Below, in pieces: positions 31,209 through 39,512 of a stretch of DNA of 49,201 nucleotides (positions within the stretch are counted from its first letter, which is position 1; every line of letters begins with the position of its first letter). The DNA lies in the IMG/VR virus record IMGVR_UViG_3300031576_000072, positions 1 to 49,201 of that record. One strand, written 5' to 3'. The position numbers were made by a program, and so were the translations under genes. Origin of the DNA: a virus. The notes beneath the pieces are model-generated. The model was not told the DNA's origin, made no database searches, and saw nothing but the letters and a program-made list of their open reading frames with translations.

Positions 31209-31566
31209 GGCGTGTGGCTCCTTCTAATGTGTTATGTTTTCGAAATTGCGCCCCGACGCGTACCCACTTCGCGCGTTGAACTTGTGAATAATCGTGTTTC
31301 ACCGCGCGCATGACGCGATCCAATTCTCCCAATAACGTGCGATACGCCTGTTTATCGGTGATACACTGGTCGATATACATCGTCGTGCCTGACGGATCAT
31401 CGTCAATAATTTCCCACGGCACGCGGTGATGTAAATATTTTTCATCGTCGTCCCCCAATAAATACGTCACCAGTAAAGTCAACTTGCCTTGATGCTGAAT
31501 TAAAAATCCGCGATTATGTTCCAACATGTGCGCGTAGTACGCTTGTTTTTCATCCGTAAGGATCAC
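31183..31566 (-). CDS. Hypothetical protein between the two paralogues
   Basis: A 127-residue mixed alpha/beta protein (HNRGFLIQHQGKLTLLVTYL, VPWEIIDDDPSGTTMYIDQC, then RAKWVRVGAQFRKHN). Similar proteins recur beside internal virion genes of phages but I know no function. It overlaps both neighbours by a few bases, so the three genes are translated as a set. Confidence 0.65.
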   Translation of the reverse strand: MILTDEKQAYYAHMLEHNRGFLIQHQGKLTLLVTYLLGDDDEKYLHHRVPWEIIDDDPSGTTMYIDQCITDKQAYRTLLGELDRVMRAVKHDYSQVQRAKWVRVGAQFRKHNTLEGATRHVYCKNIK

Positions 31567-32942
31567 GCGAATGCCCCCAAACCCTCAAAGATACTTTTAA
31601 ATTCCGAAGGATTCATGCCTGTTTGCTGATAAATGTCATCATCGCCTTTTTGGGACAATTGAATAAACTCACGCATCTTAGCGTCAGATAAATTGTTAAG
31701 ACGTTTCAAAGAATTATATTTGGCTTTCACAACTTGTTGCCGGTTAGCTTCATCCGCTTCGCGCGTGAACGCGTCTTTCTCCGCGAACGTACTCCTCTCT
31801 AAATTAGCCAATGAACGTTGAAATGCGGTATTGCCTTCAACGGACTGGCCGCGGAATTGATCGAAAATATCACGATACCGTTTACGATAATTCGCGTCAA
31901 TAGCGCCGATGCCCTGATCATACCGCTCTTGATTAAAAATCGGATTTGTATCTTCCCCGGTATAATTCTGGAACTGATTATACGCTTCACCGCCAAAACG
32001 TTGAAGCGCGCCCTGACTTAAATCTAAACCTCCTGCAGCGTCGGCTGTAGCGAACGCTTGACTCGGCTGTGAACTTTGACCGAACCCTGACGTAATTAAA
32101 TTTTGAATCGTATTAGATGCTAAATTACGTCCCGCGGTACGAACGCCTTGTTGTAAATTACTTGTAAAAGACGGTTGAGGCTGGCCGACATTAAATAATT
32201 TATCATAAATACCACTTCGTGCCGCGTTGGATATTGTTCCAGAAACCCCACCTTTAGATAAATTCGCTAATGTCCCGGAAATTCCTCCCGCCCCGGATTT
32301 TGTCGCCGCGAAAGCCGTATCTAAATTAATAGGTGCGAATGTCCGTGCTTGCCCACCAAAATTAGAAATATTAGGTGATATGCCACCAGTCGCTGAAAGC
32401 GCGCCTTTAAGTCCTCCTGTACCCGCTGAAGCAGCGGCGGAAGGCAATCCGACCGCACCTTTAATAGCATTAGCGAAACTTCCGGTAGCTCCAGTAAATC
32501 CTTTAAGCGCTCCTAATGCTGGGCCAGCCAGACTAAGAATATCTGTTGGTTGAAATCCACGTGTAGCAATATCATGTCCAGTAAATCCAATATTAGCCGC
32601 AATCGCAAACGGTTGAATCGGAGACGGAATGATCGATGCGAGAGTCAAAAGGGTTTTTCCAAATTTTTTGAAATCTCCACTAATAAGATCACGAATAGGA
32701 GGATGAAGAACGATATCTTTAAAAAACTTTTTATATCGTATCCCATCCTCTTCATGCGGGGACACCTTCTGCATGAGCTCATCCAGCTCATGTTCAAGCG
32801 TGCCCTGATCAAAGCGACGATTGCCCGTCATACGCACATACGCGCGATTCGTCTTTGGATCCGCTAATCCATACGCTTCTTTCGCGTATTTGTACGGAAG
32901 CTGATCAAAATCTAAATCAGTTAAAATTTTTATTTCGTACAT
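31563..32942 (-). CDS. Virion protein with HELDEL motif, paralogue A
   Basis: A 459-residue protein whose N-terminus repeats the paralogue's domain: FDQLPYKYAKEAYGLADP, then LEHELDELMQKVSPHEEDGI and RYKK. Then amphipathic and hydrophobic segments (LASIIPSPIQPFAIAANIGF), a Gly/Ala/Ser-rich middle and a helical C-terminus. Hydrophobic internal segments suit a protein that enters or crosses the membrane after ejection. ATG 32942 (TGATG overlap with the previous stop) is preferred over TTG 32945. Confidence 0.72.
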   Translation of the reverse strand: MYEIKILTDLDFDQLPYKYAKEAYGLADPKTNRAYVRMTGNRRFDQGTLEHELDELMQKVSPHEEDGIRYKKFFKDIVLHPPIRDLISGDFKKFGKTLLTLASIIPSPIQPFAIAANIGFTGHDIATRGFQPTDILSLAGPALGALKGFTGATGSFANAIKGAVGLPSAAASAGTGGLKGALSATGGISPNISNFGGQARTFAPINLDTAFAATKSGAGGISGTLANLSKGGVSGTISNAARSGIYDKLFNVGQPQPSFTSNLQQGVRTAGRNLASNTIQNLITSGFGQSSQPSQAFATADAAGGLDLSQGALQRFGGEAYNQFQNYTGEDTNPIFNQERYDQGIGAIDANYRKRYRDIFDQFRGQSVEGNTAFQRSLANLERSTFAEKDAFTREADEANRQQVVKAKYNSLKRLNNLSDAKMREFIQLSQKGDDDIYQQTGMNPSEFKSIFEGLGAFA

Positions 32943-33160
32943 CAAACGCCCTCATCAATGATGGTGGGATTGCCGCAATAACCAGACGGTATGTCCTGCT
33001 CCGATGGCGGCACAATTTCCACATCGTTAACCAGTTCATTTCGCCTAATTAATTCAGTACAAATCTCTTTCAATTTTCGTTCCAATAGACGAATTTCACG
33101 TGAGCAATCAAACGCCATTGCCTTTAAATCAGTAGTCGAATATTCGTTCATAGGTTTCAT
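32942..33160 (-). CDS. Small coiled-coil protein, 72 residues
   Basis: ATGA start; AGGAG stands 13 bases upstream. A charged coiled coil (CSREIRLLERKLKEICTELI) is followed by a short acidic, Pro-rich tail. Probably an oligomeric structural helper; unrecognised. Confidence 0.65.
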   Translation of the reverse strand: MKPMNEYSTTDLKAMAFDCSREIRLLERKLKEICTELIRRNELVNDVEIVPPSEQDIPSGYCGNPTIIDEGV

Positions 33161-33837
33161 GGATTTGTGCTGTCTCCTTTATGCCGGGTAAACTGCCATT
33201 TTAACGAACCCATATTTAAACGTACCGCGTCAAAATATCCTATCTTCGTATTCCCATCAACCACCATCACTACGTCCAATTTCGTCGCCGTAGGCCCAAT
33301 AGTCGGACTGATGCTAAGTTCTTCCCATCCGGCTGTACCGGTATGATAACTGCTGTTGGTTACGGTAATCCCGTCATCCACCCGAATCCGGGCTACGCTC
33401 GCTTCTGTAGCGTATACCTGCGCCGTTAAGGTCACGACTTTACTACGCAGATACGCGTTTGCAGTCGCTGAAATCGTCGTCACTACCGTTTGTGTTGAAA
33501 AACTACCATCCGCGTCAGATGTTAATTTCATCGAATTCGCGCCGATACGCACAATGGTCGTTTCTTGCGCATGCGTACCGCCGCCGCCCGCCGTCCAATT
33601 GTCCGGATTCGCTCCAGTAAACGCATCCATTGCCCCGTTACGCACCCAATTCGCAGGATTTAAATTCTGCGACGACGCCAGCGCCAACAACGTCGCGCTG
33701 TAGGCCTGCACCGTCACGCTTAAATCTGACGTCTGTAAAACATTTGCTAAATCAAGCTGAATATTGCGCAGATCAATCGCGCGTAATATAGAGCCATCAT
33801 CACTTCCCGTCCAATTTTTAGTCCACGTAATCGCCAT
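33157..33837 (-). CDS. Tail appendage protein with shared fibre N-terminus
   Basis: A 226-residue protein. The first 26 residues (MAITWTKNWTGSDDGSILRA, then IDLRNIQ) match the N-terminus of the glycine-rich fibre at 37009-38214. After a linker, residues 60-215 form a jelly-roll-like beta domain: WVRNGAMDAFTGANPDNWTA, then alternating strands to GYFDAVRLNMG, the pattern of carbohydrate-binding modules. Likely a receptor- or glycan-binding appendage attached through the common N-terminus. Confidence 0.75.
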   Translation of the reverse strand: MAITWTKNWTGSDDGSILRAIDLRNIQLDLANVLQTSDLSVTVQAYSATLLALASSQNLNPANWVRNGAMDAFTGANPDNWTAGGGGTHAQETTIVRIGANSMKLTSDADGSFSTQTVVTTISATANAYLRSKVVTLTAQVYATEASVARIRVDDGITVTNSSYHTGTAGWEELSISPTIGPTATKLDVVMVVDGNTKIGYFDAVRLNMGSLKWQFTRHKGDSTNP

Positions 33838-33838
33838 A

Positions 33839-34075
33839 TTATAAAAGTGTTAAAGACGTATAATACCAACTGCCTAAATACGATATGTACAATCTGCGTT
33901 GCGCGCCAAAAACCGATAAAACTAAAACACTCTCCTGCGGCGCGTCAAAATCCGGGGAACTTGAATTCGTCGTTTGAACCTCATAATTTCCGTTATTCAA
34001 AATATTCGTCGTGTCTTCCGCAAACTCCTGAATGCCGAGCGATTCCTTACTTAAATCATTGTCTTGAACTTTCAT
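33839..34075 (-). CDS. Small tail-associated protein, 78 residues
   Basis: ATG 34075 overlaps the previous stop and follows GGAG. Helical acidic start (MKVQDNDLSKESLGIQEFAE), then beta strands (SVLVLSVFGAQRRLYISYLG). Position between nozzle and appendage suggests a tail-tip or joint protein. Unrecognised. Confidence 0.65.
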   Translation of the reverse strand: MKVQDNDLSKESLGIQEFAEDTTNILNNGNYEVQTTNSSSPDFDAPQESVLVLSVFGAQRRLYISYLGSWYYTSLTLL

Positions 34076-35889
34076 CGTAACGACTCCGCGCGACCAACTG
34101 TCAATGGTTGGCCGGACAACTCCACTTTGAGCAGCTCCCATCCTAAACCACACGCCGCGTGCCCCGTACGAAACACCTCATAACTTGCTCCGGTAAAATC
34201 ATTCGCGGGCGACGTTCCTTGCATCGTGCTCACCGTAGCAGATGTGGCTGACACATACGTAAAATTATATACATAATTAAGATGCGTTCCCGTCTTGACC
34301 CAAATCTTCCATCCATTTACAGATGTCATATCTGATGTCCACACCGTGCCAGTGCCTGTAACGGATGTTCCGCCGCCAGCACCCGCCACGGTTCCAGTAG
34401 TATATGAACACTGAAGGCCGGATGTGCCTCCGCTGCGCAAACGAAATCGATACACGTTCTGTGTTACAGGAATACGCACCGCGTGCCGTAAAACCTCAAC
34501 TTCACTGCCTAAATAAGCCGTGTTGCCCAACACATCACTAACACCGAGAAATCGATCTTTCACATCGCGCATCGGCAGCGTATCTCTGGATTTCCACGTC
34601 TTGTCAAAATCTGTGCGATCTTCCAGGATTAACTCATAATTCGCGACCGGATTAAAATACAATCCTAAATCCTGATTTTTATACACGCGTGATGCCCCGA
34701 ATATAATCGGCGCGCCTTCATAATTTTCAATAATAACCTCGCCATCATCGTGATTAGAATTAATAAACATTTTCATTAAATGTCCCGCATAATTAGCCCC
34801 GATGAGATATCGCCGACCGACATTATCCCGCGCGATTTCCGACGATAAAAACGTCATATTATCAAACGGATAATATGCTAACGTACGCGCATCGATATTT
34901 AACGCATAATTATTTAGCGTTTCACCTTTTTTCGTAATGCACAGCCTGTAAACCTGACGAATAGTATCGTACACAGCATGCGATTCTTCAATGTACGTAT
35001 CATCCAATAAATCTAACGCGATTGGGGTTTCATTATTCGCATAACGAAATTTCTCAGACACAACGCGAACAACAGATCCGTCAAAAAGATACAAATTCTT
35101 ATCGTATCCGAGAAATAAACACACTTCACCAAAATCATTCGTCACAATAACTCGCGCTGTGCGAGGCACCGCACCTGTCGTAGACACCACTTCTTTATCA
35201 TCAAACACTGCCGCGCCGCCAATAAAACTAATACGATGAATAGCCGTTTTAGTCGTAGCGTATAGTCGCCCATTAAGAATGAACCACCCTGTCATTGAAT
35301 CATCGCGCCCACCGGGCAACGTGAAAAAATCAGCGTACGCTCCGCCAATCATTGTGTTGATATCTTCATAGTAAATACGTAACCGCGAACTGCTGATACT
35401 TCCGCCCAATAAATAACCTTGAAATTCAATCGGATACTTAAATCCTGGAGCAGACGCGGATAACACGGCCATTGTAGACGAAGTTCCATCCCAATAATAT
35501 TCAGCGCTATAATTCTCATAACACTGGATTAAAGACGTTTTTACCTTTGCGCTATACGATTTGACCGCCGGCGCCGATGTGCGAATAGACGTTAAAGTAC
35601 CGTCTAAATTCGCCATTTTATACACCGCATCATCAAAATGCGCGACCAAAAGTCGCCCCGTTCCTTCAATGCCGAAATCAAACAACCCATATCCATAATC
35701 ATTCGTTCCAGCAGATGTAGCATTCAATTTTTCGTAACCCGTACGTTTATATACCGTTTCCCTATCAAACACCACATTAATAGCGTTAGGAGATTCATTC
35801 GGTTTCAATTCCGTAATATCAGGCCGATAATTACACCCGCCGGAAAATTCTTCTGCTTGAAACGTCGATAATTGTTTACCGATACCCAT
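34072..35889 (-). CDS. Tail nozzle-like protein (beta-propeller type)
   Basis: A 605-residue protein. The body consists of many short strands in repeated blade-like units (GYGLFDFGIEGTGRLLVAHF, GWFILNGRLYATTKTAIHRI, CLFLGYDKNLYLFDGSVVRV), as in podovirus tail nozzle/tubular B proteins. Residues about 505-585 are a module with TVTGTGTVWTSD-like strands also found twice in the upstream adaptor. It should form the DNA exit below the adaptor. ATG 35889 is 9 bases after GGAG and overlaps the upstream gene. Confidence 0.75.
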   Translation of the reverse strand: MGIGKQLSTFQAEEFSGGCNYRPDITELKPNESPNAINVVFDRETVYKRTGYEKLNATSAGTNDYGYGLFDFGIEGTGRLLVAHFDDAVYKMANLDGTLTSIRTSAPAVKSYSAKVKTSLIQCYENYSAEYYWDGTSSTMAVLSASAPGFKYPIEFQGYLLGGSISSSRLRIYYEDINTMIGGAYADFFTLPGGRDDSMTGWFILNGRLYATTKTAIHRISFIGGAAVFDDKEVVSTTGAVPRTARVIVTNDFGEVCLFLGYDKNLYLFDGSVVRVVSEKFRYANNETPIALDLLDDTYIEESHAVYDTIRQVYRLCITKKGETLNNYALNIDARTLAYYPFDNMTFLSSEIARDNVGRRYLIGANYAGHLMKMFINSNHDDGEVIIENYEGAPIIFGASRVYKNQDLGLYFNPVANYELILEDRTDFDKTWKSRDTLPMRDVKDRFLGVSDVLGNTAYLGSEVEVLRHAVRIPVTQNVYRFRLRSGGTSGLQCSYTTGTVAGAGGGTSVTGTGTVWTSDMTSVNGWKIWVKTGTHLNYVYNFTYVSATSATVSTMQGTSPANDFTGASYEVFRTGHAACGLGWELLKVELSGQPLTVGRAESLR

Positions 35890-36994
35890 CGTCATCCACT
35901 CCAAACTGCACATTCGTTCGGCGTGATTTATAATTCTTTTTTAAATCCAAAAGAATCTCATTGCGCCGCGCTATCGTTATTGTGGCGTTAGGATCACTTT
36001 GTTCCCCCGTCACCATTGACACGCCTTCATATAAAATAAATTCGTGGAATTCCGAAGGAAACGCTGTTGGGATTTTACTGATAGAATACGCCTCACCACT
36101 GGATGTCGCTTCACCAAAGTTTGTTTCTAAAGTCAATGATGTATTACTGCCCACCGCCGTAATCTTGTACCACTTCGATGAATCCCCAATGCCATTCGCG
36201 TCAATCCGGAAGTAATCCCCCACAGCGACATTCGCGCTCCAGGATGTGCTGGTTCCAGTGACCGTTGGACTCGCCGTCGTCACAGCTACAGTACCGGTAT
36301 TATATTCCGTTAATGGCGTGATCTTTTGAACATACTCATACGGATATACGTACGCTGTTTTAGGCGGTGGATTAACGCGCACTAAACGATAACCAGTCGT
36401 CGCGTGCGTACGCGTCAACATCACCCAACGAATCGGATCTTGCGCTTCCGGCACGAACTCTTCTTGGAATCGATCCTTCGGAAGCTCTTCAATAATGTCA
36501 TTGATCCGCCCGCCAGAATACACATATACCGATCCATTTTTCAAAAACCGGTCAAAATCTGACGTCAATTGGTATTCATCTTTAAAAATCGTATACGCCT
36601 GTCCAGTAATATTTGTAGCGCCTGACAACGCCGGCGAAATTATCGCTGATGTCGCCGACACATACGTAAAAGTGTATATGTTATCATTACCCGCGATCTT
36701 GATCTTATACCCATCCGTAGCCGTCATAGCAGATGTCCACGTAGTTCCAGTACCCGTAATCGTCGCGCTTCCTGCTGTGGCCGCTACAGTGCCGGTATTA
36801 TACATCGCTACCATTGTAATAAATGAGTCGACAGTAATAGGCCGCCAATCTTCAATGCGTGGTAATACACGAACATAAGCGTCATTAATTATGCCCTTAG
36901 CAAAATCTTCATTGTTTGGTGTATCAATTCGCGCCATTGTTAAAAGACGCTCGTAAAGTTCAGTAAACGGTATGGTTGCAGCAAGATTCCCCAT
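35876..36994 (-). CDS. Head-tail adaptor with two inserted beta modules
   Basis: A 372-residue protein. Helical N-terminus (IPFTELYERLLTMARIDTPN, then a helix with DAYVRVLPRIEDW) and helical C-terminus (SEFHEFILYEGVSMV, RRNEILLDLKKNYKSRR) fit a gp4/gp11-type ring adaptor under the portal. Two 70-80-residue beta modules are inserted (from YNTGTVAATAGSATITGTGT, and from YNTGTVAVTTASPTVTGTST), each ending in an AYTI/AYSI strand. They may decorate the outside of the tail. Next gene is the nozzle. Confidence 0.75.
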   Translation of the reverse strand: MGNLAATIPFTELYERLLTMARIDTPNNEDFAKGIINDAYVRVLPRIEDWRPITVDSFITMVAMYNTGTVAATAGSATITGTGTTWTSAMTATDGYKIKIAGNDNIYTFTYVSATSAIISPALSGATNITGQAYTIFKDEYQLTSDFDRFLKNGSVYVYSGGRINDIIEELPKDRFQEEFVPEAQDPIRWVMLTRTHATTGYRLVRVNPPPKTAYVYPYEYVQKITPLTEYNTGTVAVTTASPTVTGTSTSWSANVAVGDYFRIDANGIGDSSKWYKITAVGSNTSLTLETNFGEATSSGEAYSISKIPTAFPSEFHEFILYEGVSMVTGEQSDPNATITIARRNEILLDLKKNYKSRRTNVQFGVDDDGYR

Positions 36995-37008
36995 TTAAAC
37001 TCCTTTAT

Positions 37009-38214
37009 TTACCATTCTACGATAACAATACCATTACCCCCATTACCTGCCACGCCTTCCGTAGATGGCGCTCCACCACCTCCGCCGGTGCCATGAACAC
37101 CAGGAACATCGGTTGATCGTGTACCATCACTAATATTTCCCAATGAGCCGAGTGTTAAATATGTACTACCACCCGCTCCGCCAGGCCCGCCCCCACTTGG
37201 CGTGCCACCATTTCCTCCAGCATAAGCATACGGTGAACTTCGTGATGCGCCAGACGCATTAAGAGTCGTATTTCCCGCTGCGCCCGCCCCGCCGGCGCCT
37301 AATCCGGCTGCCGCACCACCACCGCCACTACCGCCCGCAGCGGTCACTGTATAATTTGTAGGTTTAGTATCCCCTGCGAAAGATGAAGATGTGCCGGCCG
37401 TACCATTACTTCCCGTAGGGCCGCTTGTTCCCGCTGTACCGCCAGTGCCGATCGTTACAGTATATGAATTTCCAGCAGTGACTTTAAACAGATGTCTATA
37501 AATAGTTGCCCCGGCGCCGCCGCCTCCCCCATAACCATTAGCGCCTTGATCTGAATCTCCGCCGCCTCCCCCACCTCCCGCGCCCACAACCGTCACTAAA
37601 ATTTTATCTACGCCGGATGGAGCGGCGTAAGATCCTGATGCTGTAAATACTTGAAAACCACTGGTCGCGCCACCCGTACTGGTACGTGAAATTTCATACC
37701 AATTTGTACCATCACTGGCTAAGAGTATGGCGGATTCGGCCGCTGTTAAAAAATTACCATTTAATTTTAAATTACTTCCATCTGTTAAAGTTAAAGCGCC
37801 GTCAAATTGAAACATCACGATTGTACCAGCAGTCTTCGCCGTAATGCTGGTGATTGTCGTTGTGCCTGTAATGTCAAAAAAATTACCATCGTCGCCTAAC
37901 GTCATGCTCGCCGTTGATGCGACATCCGCACCTTTTGACCACTTCATAATATTGCTGAACGTTTTAATACCGGCAACCGTCTGATTTGTAGTCGTATCAA
38001 CAACACTCTTATACGTAAATCGACTGTTCCCGTGATCATAATACAATACCTGCCCATCATTACCGACCAGTGGGGCGACAACAGCTTTCCCTTGAATAGA
38101 AGTAGCGTTGCCCACCCCATTGTCAATATCATCCTGGATATTACGGAGATCTAAGGCACGTAAAATCGTGCCGTCATCGCCGGCGACCCAATGTTTTGTC
38201 CACGTAATTGCCAT
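37009..38214 (-). CDS. Glycine-rich tail fibre / receptor-binding protein
   Basis: A 401-residue protein. N-terminal anchor MAITWTKHWVAGDDGTILRA shared with the appendage protein at 33157. A fibre shaft follows (to about 195), then from GSYAAPSGVDKILVTVVGAG a domain with long glycine runs (GGGGGGG, GYGGGGGAGA, GGSGGGGAAAG) that ends GNGGNGIVIVEW. Glycine-rich adhesin tips of this type in other phages pack as polyglycine helices and bind host receptors. Start by TAATG overlap. Confidence 0.8.
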   Translation of the reverse strand: MAITWTKHWVAGDDGTILRALDLRNIQDDIDNGVGNATSIQGKAVVAPLVGNDGQVLYYDHGNSRFTYKSVVDTTTNQTVAGIKTFSNIMKWSKGADVASTASMTLGDDGNFFDITGTTTITSITAKTAGTIVMFQFDGALTLTDGSNLKLNGNFLTAAESAILLASDGTNWYEISRTSTGGATSGFQVFTASGSYAAPSGVDKILVTVVGAGGGGGGGDSDQGANGYGGGGGAGATIYRHLFKVTAGNSYTVTIGTGGTAGTSGPTGSNGTAGTSSSFAGDTKPTNYTVTAAGGSGGGGAAAGLGAGGAGAAGNTTLNASGASRSSPYAYAGGNGGTPSGGGPGGAGGSTYLTLGSLGNISDGTRSTDVPGVHGTGGGGGAPSTEGVAGNGGNGIVIVEW

Positions 38215-38423
38215 TATTGCGGTCTTATCTGCTGAATTTTAGCTTGCATAATTTGTCGCACGTAATACTCATTCATACATTGATACTTTTCACCATCTTT
38301 TTCAACTTCGTAATACTCCGAATCATTATAATTAACCACTGTAACCGGTACTCTATTTGCGGTGCAACTTAGACCACATATGGTCAACAGACTTGCGAGT
38401 ATCAGAAGACTTCCAAGCTTCAT
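38214..38423 (-). CDS. Putative lipoprotein, outer spanin candidate
   Basis: 69 residues from ATG 38423 (alternative GTG 38447 behind AGAAGG). A hydrophobic signal (KLGSLLILASLLTICGLSC) ends in a cysteine that could be lipidated, although Gly at -3 makes an imperfect lipobox. A short hydrophilic domain follows. It overlaps the preceding membrane protein gene in another frame by about 70 bases, an arrangement typical of Rz/Rz1 spanins. If so, it joins the outer membrane, implying a Gram-negative host. Confidence 0.55.
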   Translation of the reverse strand: MKLGSLLILASLLTICGLSCTANRVPVTVVNYNDSEYYEVEKDGEKYQCMNEYYVRQIMQAKIQQIRPQ

Positions 38424-38535
38424 CTGCTTCAAGTGTGAGCTTTTCACGTTTGGCCTTCTCCTCTTCGTTCTGCTTTACGGCGCCTTTAATAAAAGTCCAC
38501 GCAATTTCCAGCAGAATCGTAATAAGCTTGATCAT
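38353..38535 (-). CDS. Membrane-anchored small protein, inner spanin candidate
   Basis: A 60-residue protein with an N-terminal hydrophobic helix (MIKLITILLEIAWTFIKGAV) and a charged helical tail (EEEKAKREKLTLEADEAW). That plan fits an inner-membrane spanin, although it is shorter than classic Rz. The lipoprotein gene overlaps its end. It follows the holin-like gene by TAATG. Confidence 0.5.
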   Translation of the reverse strand: MIKLITILLEIAWTFIKGAVKQNEEEKAKREKLTLEADEAWKSSDTRKSVDHMWSKLHRK

Positions 38536-38720
38536 TATTTATTTCCAATAGCGGATCTAACAGCTCCTAATCCTGCCGCTCCCAGCAACGCCCACACCCA
38601 TTCGGGAATAACAAACGCCGGATTCAGAGCCATGTACAATCCTATCCCACCAACTAAAATAGATACAATGTACGCTTTTTTTCCATCCAGAAAAGCCCCT
38701 ACTTTTGTTAAGATGTCCAT
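38535..38720 (-). CDS. Holin-like membrane protein
   Basis: A 61-residue protein with two hydrophobic helices (KAYIVSILVGGIGLYMALNP and WVWALLGAAGLGAVRSAI) joined by a short turn, basic at both ends. Size and topology fit a class II-type holin that permeabilises the inner membrane at lysis. Start behind AAAGGAGG. Confidence 0.65.
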   Translation of the reverse strand: MDILTKVGAFLDGKKAYIVSILVGGIGLYMALNPAFVIPEWVWALLGAAGLGAVRSAIGNK

Positions 38721-38733
38721 TTTAATCCTCCTT

Positions 38734-39015
38734 TTACATGCTGATCCAATGTATGATTAAAGCGACGGACATTAAACCATACGTCGCTACAATTGCCCAG
38801 AAAATTACCGGTTTATCCTTGTGCAGTTTTCCTAAATCTTGTGATATGCTGGCTTTTCGATATTTAACCGACAAAAATTCATATAAACCGAAACAAGCAT
38901 AAAATGTTACAAGAGTTAAAAAATAATACCAGCCGTATCCCGCTTTGCCCATCATAAAAGCTGGGATCAATGGTATAAGTAATGAACTAATAAATAAAAT
39001 TTCAGATTTTTTCAT
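38734..39015 (-). CDS. Multi-pass membrane protein, 93 residues
   Basis: ATG 39015 follows GAGG; an upstream in-frame extension is antisense-like and lacks a site. Three hydrophobic segments (EILFISSLLIPLIPAFMMG; YYFLTLVTFYACFGLYEFL; VIFWAIVATYGLMSVALIIH). A second holin or antiholin, or another membrane factor of the lysis cluster. ATGA junction with the upstream gene. Confidence 0.6.
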   Translation of the reverse strand: MKKSEILFISSLLIPLIPAFMMGKAGYGWYYFLTLVTFYACFGLYEFLSVKYRKASISQDLGKLHKDKPVIFWAIVATYGLMSVALIIHWISM

Positions 39016-39242
39016 TTTATAAACCTCAATATAAGTTCGACAGCAAATAATAATCCTGCTGCCGCCCATACAACACGTTCAATATTTTTAATTCGATTAT
39101 CCTGATTTATGAACGCTGTTTTATCTTCCAACACATGCGCTATAAATTTATCCATGAAATTTGTTAAATTTGTATCAATACGAATTAATAAATCATGATC
39201 AAGACAATCAGTTTTCCTACGTTCCGTGCCGTCCCAAGACAT
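39012..39242 (-). CDS. XhlA/holin-like protein with WDGTERRK start
   Basis: A 76-residue protein. N-terminus SWDGTERRKTDC, a helical coiled-coil middle (LIRIDTNLTNFMDKFIAHVL) and one C-terminal transmembrane helix (VVWAAAGLLFAVELILRFI). This plan matches haemolysin XhlA-like proteins beside phage holins. The giant internal protein carries the related WDGSEQRR. Starts by TAATG overlap. Confidence 0.65.
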   Translation of the reverse strand: MSWDGTERRKTDCLDHDLLIRIDTNLTNFMDKFIAHVLEDKTAFINQDNRIKNIERVVWAAAGLLFAVELILRFIK

Positions 39243-39505
39243 TAAATAGCCTCCAAAGATACCGACTTGGTTTTAAAATTACTCTCTTGCGCTTTTAGAA
39301 CCGCTATCGTTTCATCTTTTTGAATCGGAATCTGATCAATTCGTACGATAAATTCCACCCCATTAATATCAGTTATAAAAACTGTCCTTTGCAGAGCATA
39401 TGATGTTGTGTCCCCTGTATTTGGATCAGTAACAGGAGCGGCTAATTTAATAAAGATGTCTTCGATTCTGCTTTTAACATTTAATTGATTTAACGGCGGC
39501 ATCAT
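39242..39505 (-). CDS. Hypothetical protein, 87 residues
   Basis: ATG 39505 (or 39502) follows AAGGAG. Beta-rich (YALQRTVFITDINGVEFIVR, then IPIQKDETIAVLKAQES) with a helical start. Stands between the large fibre and the membrane genes; might be a fibre chaperone or tail component. Unrecognised. Confidence 0.65.
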   Translation of the reverse strand: MMPPLNQLNVKSRIEDIFIKLAAPVTDPNTGDTTSYALQRTVFITDINGVEFIVRIDQIPIQKDETIAVLKAQESNFKTKSVSLEAI

Positions 39506-39512
39506 TTTCTCC

